From positions 1 through 37,945 of the forward strand of contig JAOPYC010000128.1 in the NCBI GenBank assembly GCA_025964795.1: a DNA stretch of 37,945 nt, read 5' to 3'. Numbering within the stretch: the stretch's first letter is position 1; every line of letters begins with the position of its first letter. A program made the translations under genes and the position numbers. The notes beneath the pieces are model-generated. The model saw only the letters and a program-made list of their open reading frames with translations, did not search any database and was not told where the DNA came from. Shown here one piece after another: positions 1 to 7,761 of this stretch. The DNA is from Marmoricola sp. GTDB lineage: Bacteria > Actinomycetota > Actinomycetes > Propionibacteriales > Nocardioidaceae.

Positions 1-2
1 TC

Positions 3-401
3 GAGGACGAGACCCGCGCGGAGTGGTACCTCCGCCAGATGCTCGGGTCGGCCAACTTCACCGGTGGCCCGATCCTGCACATCCTCTCCGGCAACCTGGG
101 CTACCAGATCGAGCACCACCTGTTCCCCGACCTCCCGAGCAACCGCTACCCGGAGATCGCGGTCAAGGTGCGCGCCCTGTGCGAGAAGTACGACATCCCC
201 TACACGACCGGCCCGCTCTACAAGCAGTACGGCCAGGCGCTGCGCACGATCAACAAGCTGGCGCTGCCCAACAAGTTCACCGCCCCCAACCGGCACGACT
301 ACCCGGAGACCCCGGAGGTCCCCCAGGGCCGTCGCCGCCACGAGGATGCCCAGGGCCGTCGCGCGGAAACGGGTGGATGGGCGTCCAAGGCGAGCGCGTG
401 A
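3..401 (+). CDS. fatty acid desaturase, C-terminal part (5' end outside window)
   Basis: The reading frame is open from the first bases to a TGA at 399-401, so the gene begins upstream of the window. The visible 132 residues contain QIEHHLFP, the last histidine box (HxxHH type, here with Q/E before HH) of membrane-bound di-iron acyl desaturases. It is preceded by a hydrophobic Gly-rich stretch and followed by the basic C-terminal tail usual for front-end or acyl-CoA-type desaturases. In that family the histidine boxes bind two irons and insert a double bond into an acyl chain at the membrane. Regiospecificity cannot be judged from this fragment. The last 30 residues (Arg/Gly-rich) look like a non-conserved tail. 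The stop codon overlaps the likely GTG start of the next gene. Confidence 0.85.
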   Translation, partial: EDETRAEWYLRQMLGSANFTGGPILHILSGNLGYQIEHHLFPDLPSNRYPEIAVKVRALCEKYDIPYTTGPLYKQYGQALRTINKLALPNKFTAPNRHDYPETPEVPQGRRRHEDAQGRRAETGGWASKASA

Positions 402-787
402 CGGAGGCCCCGATCGACGACTTGCCGTTCGCCAGCCGCGGTGACCTCGGGCTGGACAAGCGCAAGGTGACCCAGTGCGCCCTGAGCCGGATCTGCGGTG
501 TGTGCGGCGACAGCCTCGCGCGCCCGGTGGCCTTCCTCGGCAGCGCCTTGGAGGCGGACCGCAACGCCTTCCACTTCCCGCCCTCGCACGTGCGGTGCGC
601 GGAGGCGGCGCTGGCGGTGTGGGCCGACGACTACAGCGTGGCTCTCGGGCATGCCGTGGCGCCGGAGGGCTGGGCGCTGGTGACGACGTCGGGGTTCGAG
701 TTCATCCGGGCCACGGCGGAGGCCGACGACCGGCGGCCGGTGTTCTCGCCCAACTCGGTGATCGAGGACCGGCGACTGCCGGCCTGA
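398..787 (+). CDS. uncharacterised 129-aa protein with CxxC and HxxC motifs
   Basis: Starting at GTG 398, which overlaps the desaturase stop as GTGA and has AAGG 7 nt upstream, the frame encodes 129 residues. An alternative start is ATG 377 (136 aa). I do not recognise the family. Near the N-terminus ICGVCGDSL carries a CxxC pair, and about 30 residues later HVRCAEAAL carries HxxC. The spacing fits a small zinc-binding knuckle followed by an alpha/beta tail, but this is inference. There is no signal peptide or membrane segment. The overlap suggests translational coupling to the desaturase, though a functional link is unproven. Codon use matches the neighbours, so I take it as a real gene. Confidence 0.65.
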   Translation: MTEAPIDDLPFASRGDLGLDKRKVTQCALSRICGVCGDSLARPVAFLGSALEADRNAFHFPPSHVRCAEAALAVWADDYSVALGHAVAPEGWALVTTSGFEFIRATAEADDRRPVFSPNSVIEDRRLPA

Positions 788-813
788 CGGCCCCCGGTGT
801 CGTAGGACGGCAC

Positions 814-819
814 TAGATT
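814..819 (+). promoter_or_regulatory. -10 element of a probable leaderless promoter
   Basis: TAGATT fits the actinobacterial TANNNT -10 pattern and ends 7 nt before ATG 827. Transcription would therefore start at or next to the start codon, and there is no Shine-Dalgarno sequence in the gap. No convincing -35 element is visible. The same geometry occurs before the ligC-like gene, ppk2 and glyA in this window. Confidence 0.5.
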
Positions 820-826
820 GGCGTCC

Positions 827-1900
827 ATGCCTGCCAAAGCCGCCGAGGTCGAAGCCGACGGACAGGCGGTCCGGGTCTCCAGCCCGGACCGCGTGATCTA
901 CCCCGCCACCGACGCCACGCCGGAGGTCACCAAGCTCCAGGTCGTGGAGTACTACCTCAGTGTGGCCGACGGGATCATGCGCGCCCTGCGCGACCGACCG
1001 GTCGCGCTGGAGCGCTGGACCAGCGGGGTGCACGAGGGGATCCAGCTCGCGACCGGGCGCGGTGACAAGAGCGACGCGTTCTACAGCAAGCGCGTGCCCA
1101 AGGGCGCTCCGCCGTACGTCGAGACCACGCGCGTCGCCTTCCCGAGCGGCCGTCCCGCCGACGAGGTGTGCGTGACCAACCTCGCCACCGTCGCGTGGTG
1201 CGCGCAGATGGGCACGATCGTCTTCCACCCGTGGCCCACCCGCAGCAGCGACAACGACCACCCCGACGAGCTGCGCATCGACCTGGACCCGCAGCCGGGC
1301 ACCACGTTCGGCGACGCCGTGCGGGTCGCGGGCGTGGCCCGGGAGCTGCTCAAGGAGCTCGGCATCACCGGCTATCCCAAGACCAGCGGCAACCGCGGGG
1401 TGCACATCTACGTGCGCATCGACCCGCGGTGGGACTTCGTGGACGTCCGGCACGCCGCGATCGGCTTCGGGCGAGAGCTGGAGAAGCGCGACGAGGGCGT
1501 CACCACCAAGTGGTGGAAGGAGGAGCGCGGCGAGCGCATCTTCGTGGACTTCAACCAGAACTCGCGCGACCGCACCATCGCCTCGGCCTACTCGCTGCGC
1601 CCGCTGCCCGGCGCCCCGGTGTCGACGCCGATGACGTGGGACGAGCTGGCCGGGCTGACCTCGCCGGCGGCCTACCATCTGTTCAGCGTCCCCGAGCGGA
1701 TGGCCGACGGCGACCCGTGGGCCACCATCGACGACGTCGCGCACAGCATCGAGCCGCTGATCGACCTCTACGAGCAGTCGGGGGAGGGCGAGGCGAACTA
1801 CCCGCCGGACTACCCGAAGATGCCGGGCGAGCCGCCGCGGGTGCAGCCCTCGAAGAAGGTCGCCTCCCACTGGAACGAGCAGGGCGAGCGGGTCGAGTAG
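827..1900 (+). CDS. LigD-type polymerase/primase domain protein (stand-alone PolDom)
   Basis: This 357-residue protein is a stand-alone version of the archaeo-eukaryotic-primase-like polymerase module of bacterial LigD. In LigD the module adds ribonucleotides or deoxynucleotides to broken ends during non-homologous end joining. The metal-binding pair is visible in LRIDLDP (D152, D154), followed by SGNRGVHIYV with the catalytic-site histidine (H193) and the third acidic residue in IFVDFNQN (D241). The D154-to-D241 spacing agrees with mycobacterial LigD. No ligase or phosphoesterase domain is fused; a LigC-type ligase is encoded 3.8 kb away on the other strand. ATG 827 is chosen over the upstream TTG 818 because a -10 element ends 7 nt before it. 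The stop lies 1 nt from the stop of the convergent acyltransferase gene, leaving no room for a terminator between them. Confidence 0.9.
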   Translation: MPAKAAEVEADGQAVRVSSPDRVIYPATDATPEVTKLQVVEYYLSVADGIMRALRDRPVALERWTSGVHEGIQLATGRGDKSDAFYSKRVPKGAPPYVETTRVAFPSGRPADEVCVTNLATVAWCAQMGTIVFHPWPTRSSDNDHPDELRIDLDPQPGTTFGDAVRVAGVARELLKELGITGYPKTSGNRGVHIYVRIDPRWDFVDVRHAAIGFGRELEKRDEGVTTKWWKEERGERIFVDFNQNSRDRTIASAYSLRPLPGAPVSTPMTWDELAGLTSPAAYHLFSVPERMADGDPWATIDDVAHSIEPLIDLYEQSGEGEANYPPDYPKMPGEPPRVQPSKKVASHWNEQGERVE

Positions 1901-1901
1901 G

Positions 1902-4028
1902 TCAGGACGTCGACTTCGCCGGGTCGGGGCCGAGCAGGGTCTGGCGCAACAGGGGTGCCAGCTGCCGCGAGAACGGCAGCGACAGGTGTGCACCGTCCAC
2001 GAAGACGGGGGTGCTGCCGACGAACGCGGGGCAGCGGGCCTCCACGCAGAACCAGTTCTTGGTGTCGACGTAACGGACTGACGCCTGCGCGGCGGCAGCA
2101 CTCTCACCCTGTCGGTGTCGGTAGCTGTTCCCGCCGGGCTCCGTGACGCACTCCTCCGGCGTGCCGAACCGTGTCACGCAGTCCAGCAGGTCGCTCGTCC
2201 CCGCAGGTGCTCCCAGCACCACGATCCTGCTGCCCGCGGGGCGCAGCTCCGCGAGCGTGCCTCGCAAGCCCTGGTAGGCCACGGTCTTGGCGTCCGGATA
2301 GCCCGGGCGCTCGCTGTTGCGCACCTCGGCGCCGGCGCTGGCGAGGATGACGAGGTCCGGCTTCTCGCGCCGCACGTACTGCGTGAAGAGCCGGTGGTGC
2401 TCCGTGCACTTCGGGAACGGGGTGCCGTCGTCGTACACATAGCTCGGCAGCTTCCAGGTGCCGCACTCGAGCCGGGTCAGCTGCTGCACCGACCACCCGA
2501 GGGGCTCGAGCGCCTTGCGGATGCCTGGCATCCAGGCGACCGCGACGGAGTCCCCGATGACGACCGCGTGACGCTTCGCGCCCGCGGGCCCGAAGCGGCA
2601 GCCGGACAGCTGCTCGGCATCGACCGTCGCGCATCCCACCCGCTTCTGGTCCGTCAGCCACCGACTGGCCCCGAGCCTGCTCAGGGGCGGGGTGAGGGCT
2701 GGGTAGGTGGACTGGCGAAGGGCGTCGCCCAGCCTGCGCTGCTGCTGCTGGAGCAGCGTCAACCCCTCCTCGGCCCCTTGCGCGAGCTGCGGGAGAGGCG
2801 TGCTCGCCACGGGGGCGGGGGCGGGCCCGTGCGAGCTGACCGACACGGCGATCACCAGGGCTGCTCCCGCTGCCGCCACGGCCATCCACCCCTGCCGCAC
2901 GCGAGTGTGGTCGCGCGGTCGCCGGGAGGCCCGCTCCCGCTCGGGCGGGGTCATCAGCCACCTGGCGTAGCGCATCGGCTTCTCGATCAGGTGGTAGGAC
3001 AGCGGCGAGACCACGGCCGTCACCGCGATCACGGCGGCGTAGTAGCCCAGGGTGTCCGGGGTGATGAAGGGCCTCAGCAGCAGCAGGACCGGCACGTGCC
3101 ACAGGTAGACGGAGTAGGACATGTCGCCGACGTAGACCATGGCGCGGTTGTCGAGGAGGAACAGGTGCTTGGTGCTCCGGCCGATGCCGCCCACGATGAC
3201 GGCACCGGTGAGCAGCACGGAGGCGAGGGCCCACGGGGCGGGGAAGGGATCGCCGTACCGGAGCAGGAAGATCGGCAGGAACAGCCCGGCCAACCCGCCC
3301 CAGCCCAGCACCACGCCGGCCCATCCCGGGAGGCGCGCGAACAGGGGCCTGCCAACGGCGATCAGCCCGCCGATGCCGAACTCCCAGGCGCGGTCGAAGG
3401 GGGAGAAGTACGCCGCCGTCGGGCTGGCCGTCGAGTGCCACATCGAGTAGGAGAACGAGACGACGGTGACCGCGCCGAGCACCAGCGCGAGCACGACCTG
3501 CGGTCGGCGACTGCGCGCGGCGACGAGCAGCCCGATGAGCAGGAGCACCGGCCAGACCAGGTAGAACTGCTCCTCGACCGACAGGGACCAGTAGTGCAGG
3601 AACGGCGACTGCGAGGTGTCGGAGAAGTAGTTCGTCCCCTCGGCCGTGAAGTGCCAGTTGACCGCGGAGAGGAAGGCCCACACCCCGTCGGTGGCCACCT
3701 GCTTGCCGCGGGCCTGGGAGAAGACCAGGTAGTAGAGGCCGACCGTCACCAGGATCACCGTGGTCGCCATCGGCATCACGCGGCGTACACGGTTGAGGTA
3801 GAACGGCACGAAGTAGACCCGCCCCAGGGCCGCGTGGCTGTCGATCAGGATGCCCGTGATCAGGAACCCGGAGAGCACGAAGAACATGTCGAGCGCCGAG
3901 AAGATGCCGGGCGGCGTGCGGAAGAGGTGGCCGAAGACCACCAGGATGACGCCCAGGCCGCGCAGTCCCTGGAGGTCCAGGCGAAGGGGGGGTCGCGAGG
4001 GAGCGCGGCCGCGCGTACTCGCCTTCAT
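1902..4028 (-). CDS. acyltransferase-3 / SGNH-hydrolase fusion membrane protein (OafA-like)
   Basis: This 708-residue protein starts at ATG 4028, preceded by GGGGGA about 8 nt upstream; upstream in-frame starts would add a non-conserved basic stretch. Residues 15-365 form the multi-helix acyltransferase-3 domain, with the conserved start RLDLQGLRGL and the catalytic-type histidine in VVFGH (H34). A further helix near residue 395 leads to an extracytoplasmic SGNH domain. That domain has the nucleophile block VVIGDSVAVAW (about residue 490) and the catalytic Asp/His block VDGAHLS (about residue 677). Related fusions transfer acyl groups, often acetyl, across the membrane to surface polysaccharides or peptidoglycan. 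Its position beside a glycan cluster fits O-acylation of the same polymer, but the substrate is inferred. It is convergent with the polymerase-domain gene. Confidence 0.9.
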   Translation of the reverse strand: MKASTRGRAPSRPPLRLDLQGLRGLGVILVVFGHLFRTPPGIFSALDMFFVLSGFLITGILIDSHAALGRVYFVPFYLNRVRRVMPMATTVILVTVGLYYLVFSQARGKQVATDGVWAFLSAVNWHFTAEGTNYFSDTSQSPFLHYWSLSVEEQFYLVWPVLLLIGLLVAARSRRPQVVLALVLGAVTVVSFSYSMWHSTASPTAAYFSPFDRAWEFGIGGLIAVGRPLFARLPGWAGVVLGWGGLAGLFLPIFLLRYGDPFPAPWALASVLLTGAVIVGGIGRSTKHLFLLDNRAMVYVGDMSYSVYLWHVPVLLLLRPFITPDTLGYYAAVIAVTAVVSPLSYHLIEKPMRYARWLMTPPERERASRRPRDHTRVRQGWMAVAAAGAALVIAVSVSSHGPAPAPVASTPLPQLAQGAEEGLTLLQQQQRRLGDALRQSTYPALTPPLSRLGASRWLTDQKRVGCATVDAEQLSGCRFGPAGAKRHAVVIGDSVAVAWMPGIRKALEPLGWSVQQLTRLECGTWKLPSYVYDDGTPFPKCTEHHRLFTQYVRREKPDLVILASAGAEVRNSERPGYPDAKTVAYQGLRGTLAELRPAGSRIVVLGAPAGTSDLLDCVTRFGTPEECVTEPGGNSYRHRQGESAAAAQASVRYVDTKNWFCVEARCPAFVGSTPVFVDGAHLSLPFSRQLAPLLRQTLLGPDPAKSTS

Positions 4029-4065
4029 AGAACCGTTCCCCCGTGGTGTGTGCATGAACCGCGTC

Positions 4066-4071
4066 ACGCTA
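4066..4071 (-). promoter_or_regulatory. candidate -10 element for the acyltransferase gene
   Basis: On the minus strand the hexamer TAGCGT lies 37 nt upstream of ATG 4028. It is identical to the -10 hexamer of the ligC-like gene. No good -35 element is seen. It would give a short 5' leader of about 30 nt containing the GGGGGA ribosome-binding site. Confidence 0.35.
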
Positions 4072-4117
4072 ACCCATGGGGCCCGCGTTCGCGGCATCTT
4101 GCCGAGCGGTCTAGGCC

Positions 4118-5158
4118 TCAGACACGCAGATGGGTGACGGCCTCCCAACCGGGGTCGTGCATGTCGTGCACCGTGGCCTTGCCCTCCCCCCAGGTGCGCG
4201 CGAGGCCCTTGATCGTCGGCACCAGGTCGGCCGTCGAGTCGACGTACACGTGCAGGGTGCTGACCCCGCCCGTGCTCAGGTGGGCCACGACCTGGCCCGA
4301 GGTGCCGAGCAGCTCCTCCAGGCGCTCGTCGAACTGCCGCAGCGTCTCCAGCGAACCGGCGTCGGGGAGACCTCCTGCGGTGCGCTCGGCGAACGGGAGG
4401 GCCACCCCGACGTAGGTGTCCAGGTGGGGCGCGGTCAGCGGGTGGAGTGGTGAGCGGACCATGGCCACCAGCTCACCGCTGGCGGTCTCGCCCCGCAGCA
4501 TGGCCCAGCTGGGCCGGCCGTCGGCGTCGAGGTGCTTGCCCTTCAGGTCCTGTACGACGGACCGCAGCGCCGTCAGCCCGAAGCCGTCCAGGGGCGGGAA
4601 CTCGACCGGCTGGACCTCACCGAGCCACAGCTCGGCGTCGATCTCGCCCAGGGCCGCGTCGAGCGCGAGGAAGGTGACCTGCGCCCGGCCGTCCTCGGGG
4701 AGGTCGGCGAAGGAGGGGTGGTGCACCTGCACGTCGAAGCGGCTGCCGTTCATCCGCGCGGCCACCCGGACCTGCGACAGCGCGATGTCGGAGACCCCGG
4801 CCACGCCCAGCACGACCGAGTCCGGATCGGCGGACGGTGGTCGGGTGTCGACGTAGGACCAGGTCTCGTCGGCGTCCGGAGCCGCGAGCACCAGCCGCCG
4901 GGCCAGGGCCCGGCCGTCGGGGGCGCCCTCGGACGTGATCACCAGGACGTGCTCCGTCGTCTCTCCGGGCGCGAGCTCCCAGCCCAGCTCGCCCAAGGAG
5001 CGCACGTGCTCGGTCATCACCGGACCGAACTCCGCGGACGGCAGCGTCCCGGCGATGCTCTGCTCGGCCAGCCCTCGGCCCTCGTCGGTCCACCACTGCC
5101 AGAAGGCGGTGCTCGGGTCGTCGGAGCCACCGGGGGAGCGGCGTCGGAACAGCGCCAT
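4118..5158 (-). CDS. uncharacterised protein, DUF695-like C-terminal region
   Basis: This 346-residue soluble protein has a basic N-terminal tag (MALFRRRSPG), no signal peptide and no membrane helix. The central region has repeated beta-rich stretches. The C-terminal part (LSTGGVSTLHVYVDSTADLV) resembles DUF695 proteins, which contain a short strand ending in a Y/V-V-D motif; that assignment is from memory and tentative. Its ATG directly abuts the TAG of the preceding UspA-like gene (TAGATG), so it is very probably translated from the same mRNA as the ligase and UspA-like genes. No catalytic motif is apparent and I do not assign a function. Confidence 0.65.
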   Translation of the reverse strand: MALFRRRSPGGSDDPSTAFWQWWTDEGRGLAEQSIAGTLPSAEFGPVMTEHVRSLGELGWELAPGETTEHVLVITSEGAPDGRALARRLVLAAPDADETWSYVDTRPPSADPDSVVLGVAGVSDIALSQVRVAARMNGSRFDVQVHHPSFADLPEDGRAQVTFLALDAALGEIDAELWLGEVQPVEFPPLDGFGLTALRSVVQDLKGKHLDADGRPSWAMLRGETASGELVAMVRSPLHPLTAPHLDTYVGVALPFAERTAGGLPDAGSLETLRQFDERLEELLGTSGQVVAHLSTGGVSTLHVYVDSTADLVPTIKGLARTWGEGKATVHDMHDPGWEAVTHLRV

Positions 5159-5695
5159 CTAGAACCCCGAGATCCCTTCGCCCTCGCCGGCCTGCTCGTC
5201 GAAGTTCTCGTGCTCGAGGAGGTGCAGCACCGGCACCCCGAGCTTGCGCCTGGCGCGCGAGGTCCAGTCGACGTGGAAGAACTCGCTGACGACGTGGGGG
5301 CGGGTCAAGATGATGACCTCGCGCGCGTCCACCTCGGCGACCTTGGCGATCAGGGCGCTGATCGGATCGCTGGTCACCGGTGCGCCGGTGGCGCGGCCGC
5401 CGGCGGACTCGATCGCCCCGACCGTGCTGGTGACGCCGGCACGGCACGCGTCGAGCAGCTCCTTGCGCAGGCCCTCGAGCTCCGGGTCGCCCACGGTGAC
5501 GGCCGGCGTGGCCAGGACCTCTCCGGTCGCGAGCGTCCCCATCGCGGACTCCACCCGGGCCGACGGGTCCTCCACGGGCAGCATCACGTGGTAGAGCACC
5601 GGGTCCTCGATGTCCTCGTGCAGGCTGCGCACGTTCGTGGCGTCGATCAGGGTGAAGGGCTGCTCGATGAGCAGGATGACGTCGTAGTCGCTCAT
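5159..5695 (-). CDS. UspA-like alpha/beta protein of unknown function
   Basis: This 178-residue protein starts at ATG 5695, with GGAGG 6 nt upstream, and overlaps the ligase stop codon by 4 nt (ATGA). The sequence alternates hydrophobic strands and helices (DVILLIEQPF, VLYHVMLPV, EVIILTRPHV), the pattern of a Rossmann-like universal stress protein or nucleotide-binding fold. The usual UspA ATP-binding G-2x-G-9x-G(S/T) motif is not clear, so ATP binding cannot be claimed. The acidic tail (about residues 160-178) is probably disordered. It is the middle gene of a three-gene operon with a DNA ligase and a DUF695-like protein; its relation to DNA repair is unknown. Confidence 0.65.
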   Translation of the reverse strand: MSDYDVILLIEQPFTLIDATNVRSLHEDIEDPVLYHVMLPVEDPSARVESAMGTLATGEVLATPAVTVGDPELEGLRKELLDACRAGVTSTVGAIESAGGRATGAPVTSDPISALIAKVAEVDAREVIILTRPHVVSEFFHVDWTSRARRKLGVPVLHLLEHENFDEQAGEGEGISGF

Positions 5696-6798
5696 GCGGG
5701 GCCTCCGGAAGTGTTCATACCGAGAACCTTAGTGAGGTCGTAGCTCACCGGCTGCTCGAGCTGTTCGTATCCACAGGACTCGGGATCCCGGTCGGGGCGC
5801 CAGCGCTTGAAGTGCGCGGTGTGCCGGAACCGCCGGCCCTCCATGGCGTCGTACTTCACCTCGAGCACCCGCTCGGGGCGCAGGGGGGTGAAGGAGAGGT
5901 CCTTGCCCCCGCTCCACCGGCTCTGCGTCCCAGGGATCCGGTCGGGGTTGGCGATGGCCCACTCCTGCCACTTCCCCCAAGGGTGGTCGGCGATGCCCAC
6001 CTCCAGCGGTCGGAGCTCCTCGATGAGCTCGGCTCGCCGCGCGGCCGTGAACGACGCGGACACCCCGACGTGCTGGAGCTCGCCGTCGGCGTACAGGCCG
6101 AGGAGCAGGGACCCGAGCAACGGCTTCTCGGGCGTCGAGGTCTTGTGCAGCCGGTAGCCGGCCAGCACGACGTCCGCCGTGCGCTCGTGCTTGATCTTGA
6201 GCATGGAGCGGGCGTTCTGCTGGTACGGCGCTCCCAGCGGCTTCGCGATCACCCCGTCGAGCCCGGCCCCCTCGAACTCCTCGAACCAGCCCTGGGCCTC
6301 ACCGGCGTCCGTCGTCGTCCGGGTGAGGTACGTCGGACCGGTCAGCCCGCCCAGCTCGGCCTCCAGCAGCGCGCGTCGCTCGGAGAAGGGGCGGTCGACC
6401 AGGGCGGCGTCCCCGAAGGCCAGGGCGTCGAAGACGACGAGGGAGGCCGGTGTCTTCCCGGCCAGCATGGTGATCCGGGACTCCGCCGGGTGGATCCGCT
6501 CCTGCAGGACCTCGAACTCCATGCGCGGCCCGATCGCGACGAACAGCTCCCCGTCGAGCACGCACCGGTCCGGAAGCTGCTCCCGCACCGCGTCCACCAC
6601 CTCGGGGAAGTAGCGGGTCAACGGCTTGGTGTTGCGCGAGGTCAGCTCCACCTCGTCGCCGTCCTTGAACAGGATGCACCGGAACCCGTCGAACTTCGGC
6701 TCGAAGCTGAGCCCGTCGTCGAACTTCGCCGGGTCCGGGATCCCCTTCACCGACTTGGCCAGCATCGGTTGCACGGGCGGCATCACTGGGAGGTCCAC
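5692..6798 (-). CDS. ligC: ATP-dependent DNA ligase, LigC type
   Basis: This 368-residue protein has the nucleotidyltransferase ligase core and OB fold of LigC-type enzymes. The adenylated lysine motif is EPKFDGFR (K35). Motif III is VVFDAL (121-126), motif IV DGVIAK (181-186) and motif V MLKIK (199-203). The C-terminal OB-fold region contains VLEVKYD and the basic segment RRFRHTAHFKRWRPD. Length and lack of other domains match actinobacterial LigC rather than LigD. It seals nicks by way of a ligase-AMP intermediate. GTG 6798 is preferred because a -35/-10 pair ends 7 nt upstream, implying a leaderless mRNA; ATG 6783 is a possible alternative. With the separate polymerase-domain gene nearby it may take part in end joining or backup repair, as proposed for mycobacterial LigC. 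No ku gene is present in the window. Confidence 0.92.
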   Translation of the reverse strand: MDLPVMPPVQPMLAKSVKGIPDPAKFDDGLSFEPKFDGFRCILFKDGDEVELTSRNTKPLTRYFPEVVDAVREQLPDRCVLDGELFVAIGPRMEFEVLQERIHPAESRITMLAGKTPASLVVFDALAFGDAALVDRPFSERRALLEAELGGLTGPTYLTRTTTDAGEAQGWFEEFEGAGLDGVIAKPLGAPYQQNARSMLKIKHERTADVVLAGYRLHKTSTPEKPLLGSLLLGLYADGELQHVGVSASFTAARRAELIEELRPLEVGIADHPWGKWQEWAIANPDRIPGTQSRWSGGKDLSFTPLRPERVLEVKYDAMEGRRFRHTAHFKRWRPDRDPESCGYEQLEQPVSYDLTKVLGMNTSGGPA

Positions 6799-6805
6799 GC
6801 CTGCG

Positions 6806-6834
6806 ACGCTAGCCCACGTTCACGAACGAGTCAG
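6806..6834 (-). promoter_or_regulatory. leaderless promoter of ligC with palindrome in the spacer
   Basis: Read on the minus strand, CTGACT (-35, 6829-6834), a 17-nt spacer and TAGCGT (-10, 6806-6811) end 7 nt before GTG 6798. The spacer contains CGTTCGTGAACG (6817-6828), a 5-bp inverted repeat around a 2-nt centre, well placed for a repressor. It is not the usual actinobacterial LexA box, which has GAAC-N4-GTTC in the opposite order. The -35 hexamer overlaps the end of the neighbouring nucleotidyltransferase gene. Confidence 0.55.
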
Positions 6835-7589
6835 GCCGGCTCGTCGTTCTGGCGCGACTTCCAGCCGGCGGTCAGCTCCTGGGCCCGGGCGACGTCCTCG
6901 AGGAAGTCCACCTCGCCCCACTCGAGACCCTTGATGGACAGCGTCTCGACACGGCTCTCGGCCGCGATGGCGTCGATGACCTTGAGGTACCAGTTGGTCG
7001 TGCCCTCGGGGGTGCGCATCATCGCGTCGACCGCTGAGGTGAACCGGTCGGCTCCGTCCTGGCGGAAGACGATCATGCCGATGGACTCCGCGTTGATGGA
7101 CGCCGAGCCGAGCTGCTTCCCGATCCGCCTGAGGCGGCCGTCGGCGTCCCGGACGACCTTCATGTCGTCGTCGTCGTAGTCGCCGCCCTCGCTCTCGTCG
7201 ACCGTCACCGTGATGCCGGAGATCCCCGCCGACACCACGCTGTCGGCGATCTCCTGGCTGATGATGGTGTCGCCGTTGAGCACCAGGCAGTCGCCGGTGA
7301 ACTCGCCGCGGGCCACCCAGACCGTGCCGAGGTTGTCGGCCACCTGGTAGAAGGGGTTGAACAGGGTCTTGACGTTCAGGTTGTCCGTGCGCCGCGCCAG
7401 GCACGCCTCCACCTGGTCGTCGCGGAAGCCGGTGACGATCACGAACTCGTCCACCCCGGCGGCGGCCAGGTGATCGAGCTGCCAGTCGAGCAATGTCCGT
7501 CCGGACAGGTCGATCAGGCACTTGGGGCGGTCGGTCGTGAGTGCTCCCAGACGCGAGCCTCGACCGGCGGAGAGAATGATGGCGCGCAT
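6831..7589 (-). CDS. sugar/polyol-phosphate nucleotidyltransferase (NTP_transferase, LicC/IPCT-like)
   Basis: This 252-residue protein begins MRAIILSAGRGSRLG, the nucleotide-binding signature of the NTP_transferase superfamily, with the family Lys in DRPKCLIDL (K23) and the metal-binding Asp in LVLNGDT (D107). ATG 7589 is chosen because the signature starts there and AGGA lies about 8 nt upstream. Short single-domain members of this type include phosphocholine and inositol-1-phosphate cytidylyltransferases. The enzyme probably joins an NTP to a phosphorylated sugar, polyol or choline-like group in the cytoplasm. The divergent neighbour is a CDP-alcohol phosphatidyltransferase, which favours CTP and a CDP-alcohol product; this is inference from context. 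The Asp-rich insertion GGDYDDDDMK (about residues 127-136) is unusual. Confidence 0.85.
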   Translation of the reverse strand: MRAIILSAGRGSRLGALTTDRPKCLIDLSGRTLLDWQLDHLAAAGVDEFVIVTGFRDDQVEACLARRTDNLNVKTLFNPFYQVADNLGTVWVARGEFTGDCLVLNGDTIISQEIADSVVSAGISGITVTVDESEGGDYDDDDMKVVRDADGRLRRIGKQLGSASINAESIGMIVFRQDGADRFTSAVDAMMRTPEGTTNWYLKVIDAIAAESRVETLSIKGLEWGEVDFLEDVARAQELTAGWKSRQNDEPA

Positions 7590-7681
7590 GGGGCAATCCT
7601 GACGTGTTGCGACCGCATGTGCCAATCCGACGGCCCGGCCCTTGGGAGGGCTGGCCTCGTCGGGGCTGAGCGGCGCTGAGT

Positions 7682-7730
7682 TTCGCCAGCTGTGCCGTGT
7701 GTTCCCGCGATGTGCAATATATTTGGCGAA
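7682..7730 (+). promoter_or_regulatory. promoter region with flanking inverted repeat
   Basis: The 172-nt gap between the divergent nucleotidyltransferase and CDP-alcohol transferase genes contains a conspicuous AT-rich TATATT (7718-7723), a good -10 in this GC-rich setting and about 39 nt upstream of ATG 7762. It lies inside a perfect 7-bp inverted repeat, TTCGCCA (7682-7688) and TGGCGAA (7724-7730). No convincing -35 is present. The repeat could be an operator or coincidence. Confidence 0.4.
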
Positions 7731-7761
7731 TCATCGTCATCAGGAATGGGTGGGGCTCTTC

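Noticed and set aside
2115..4415. A 766-residue plus-strand frame opposite the acyltransferase gene
   Set aside because: It is a low-complexity His/Arg/Gly-rich translation with no motifs; the minus strand encodes a clear acyltransferase-SGNH protein with a good ribosome-binding site.
6817..6828. Possible LexA/SOS box in the ligC promoter
   Set aside because: The arms are GTTC...GAAC with a 2-nt centre, the reverse order and wrong spacing for the actinobacterial SOS box GAAC-N4-GTTC.
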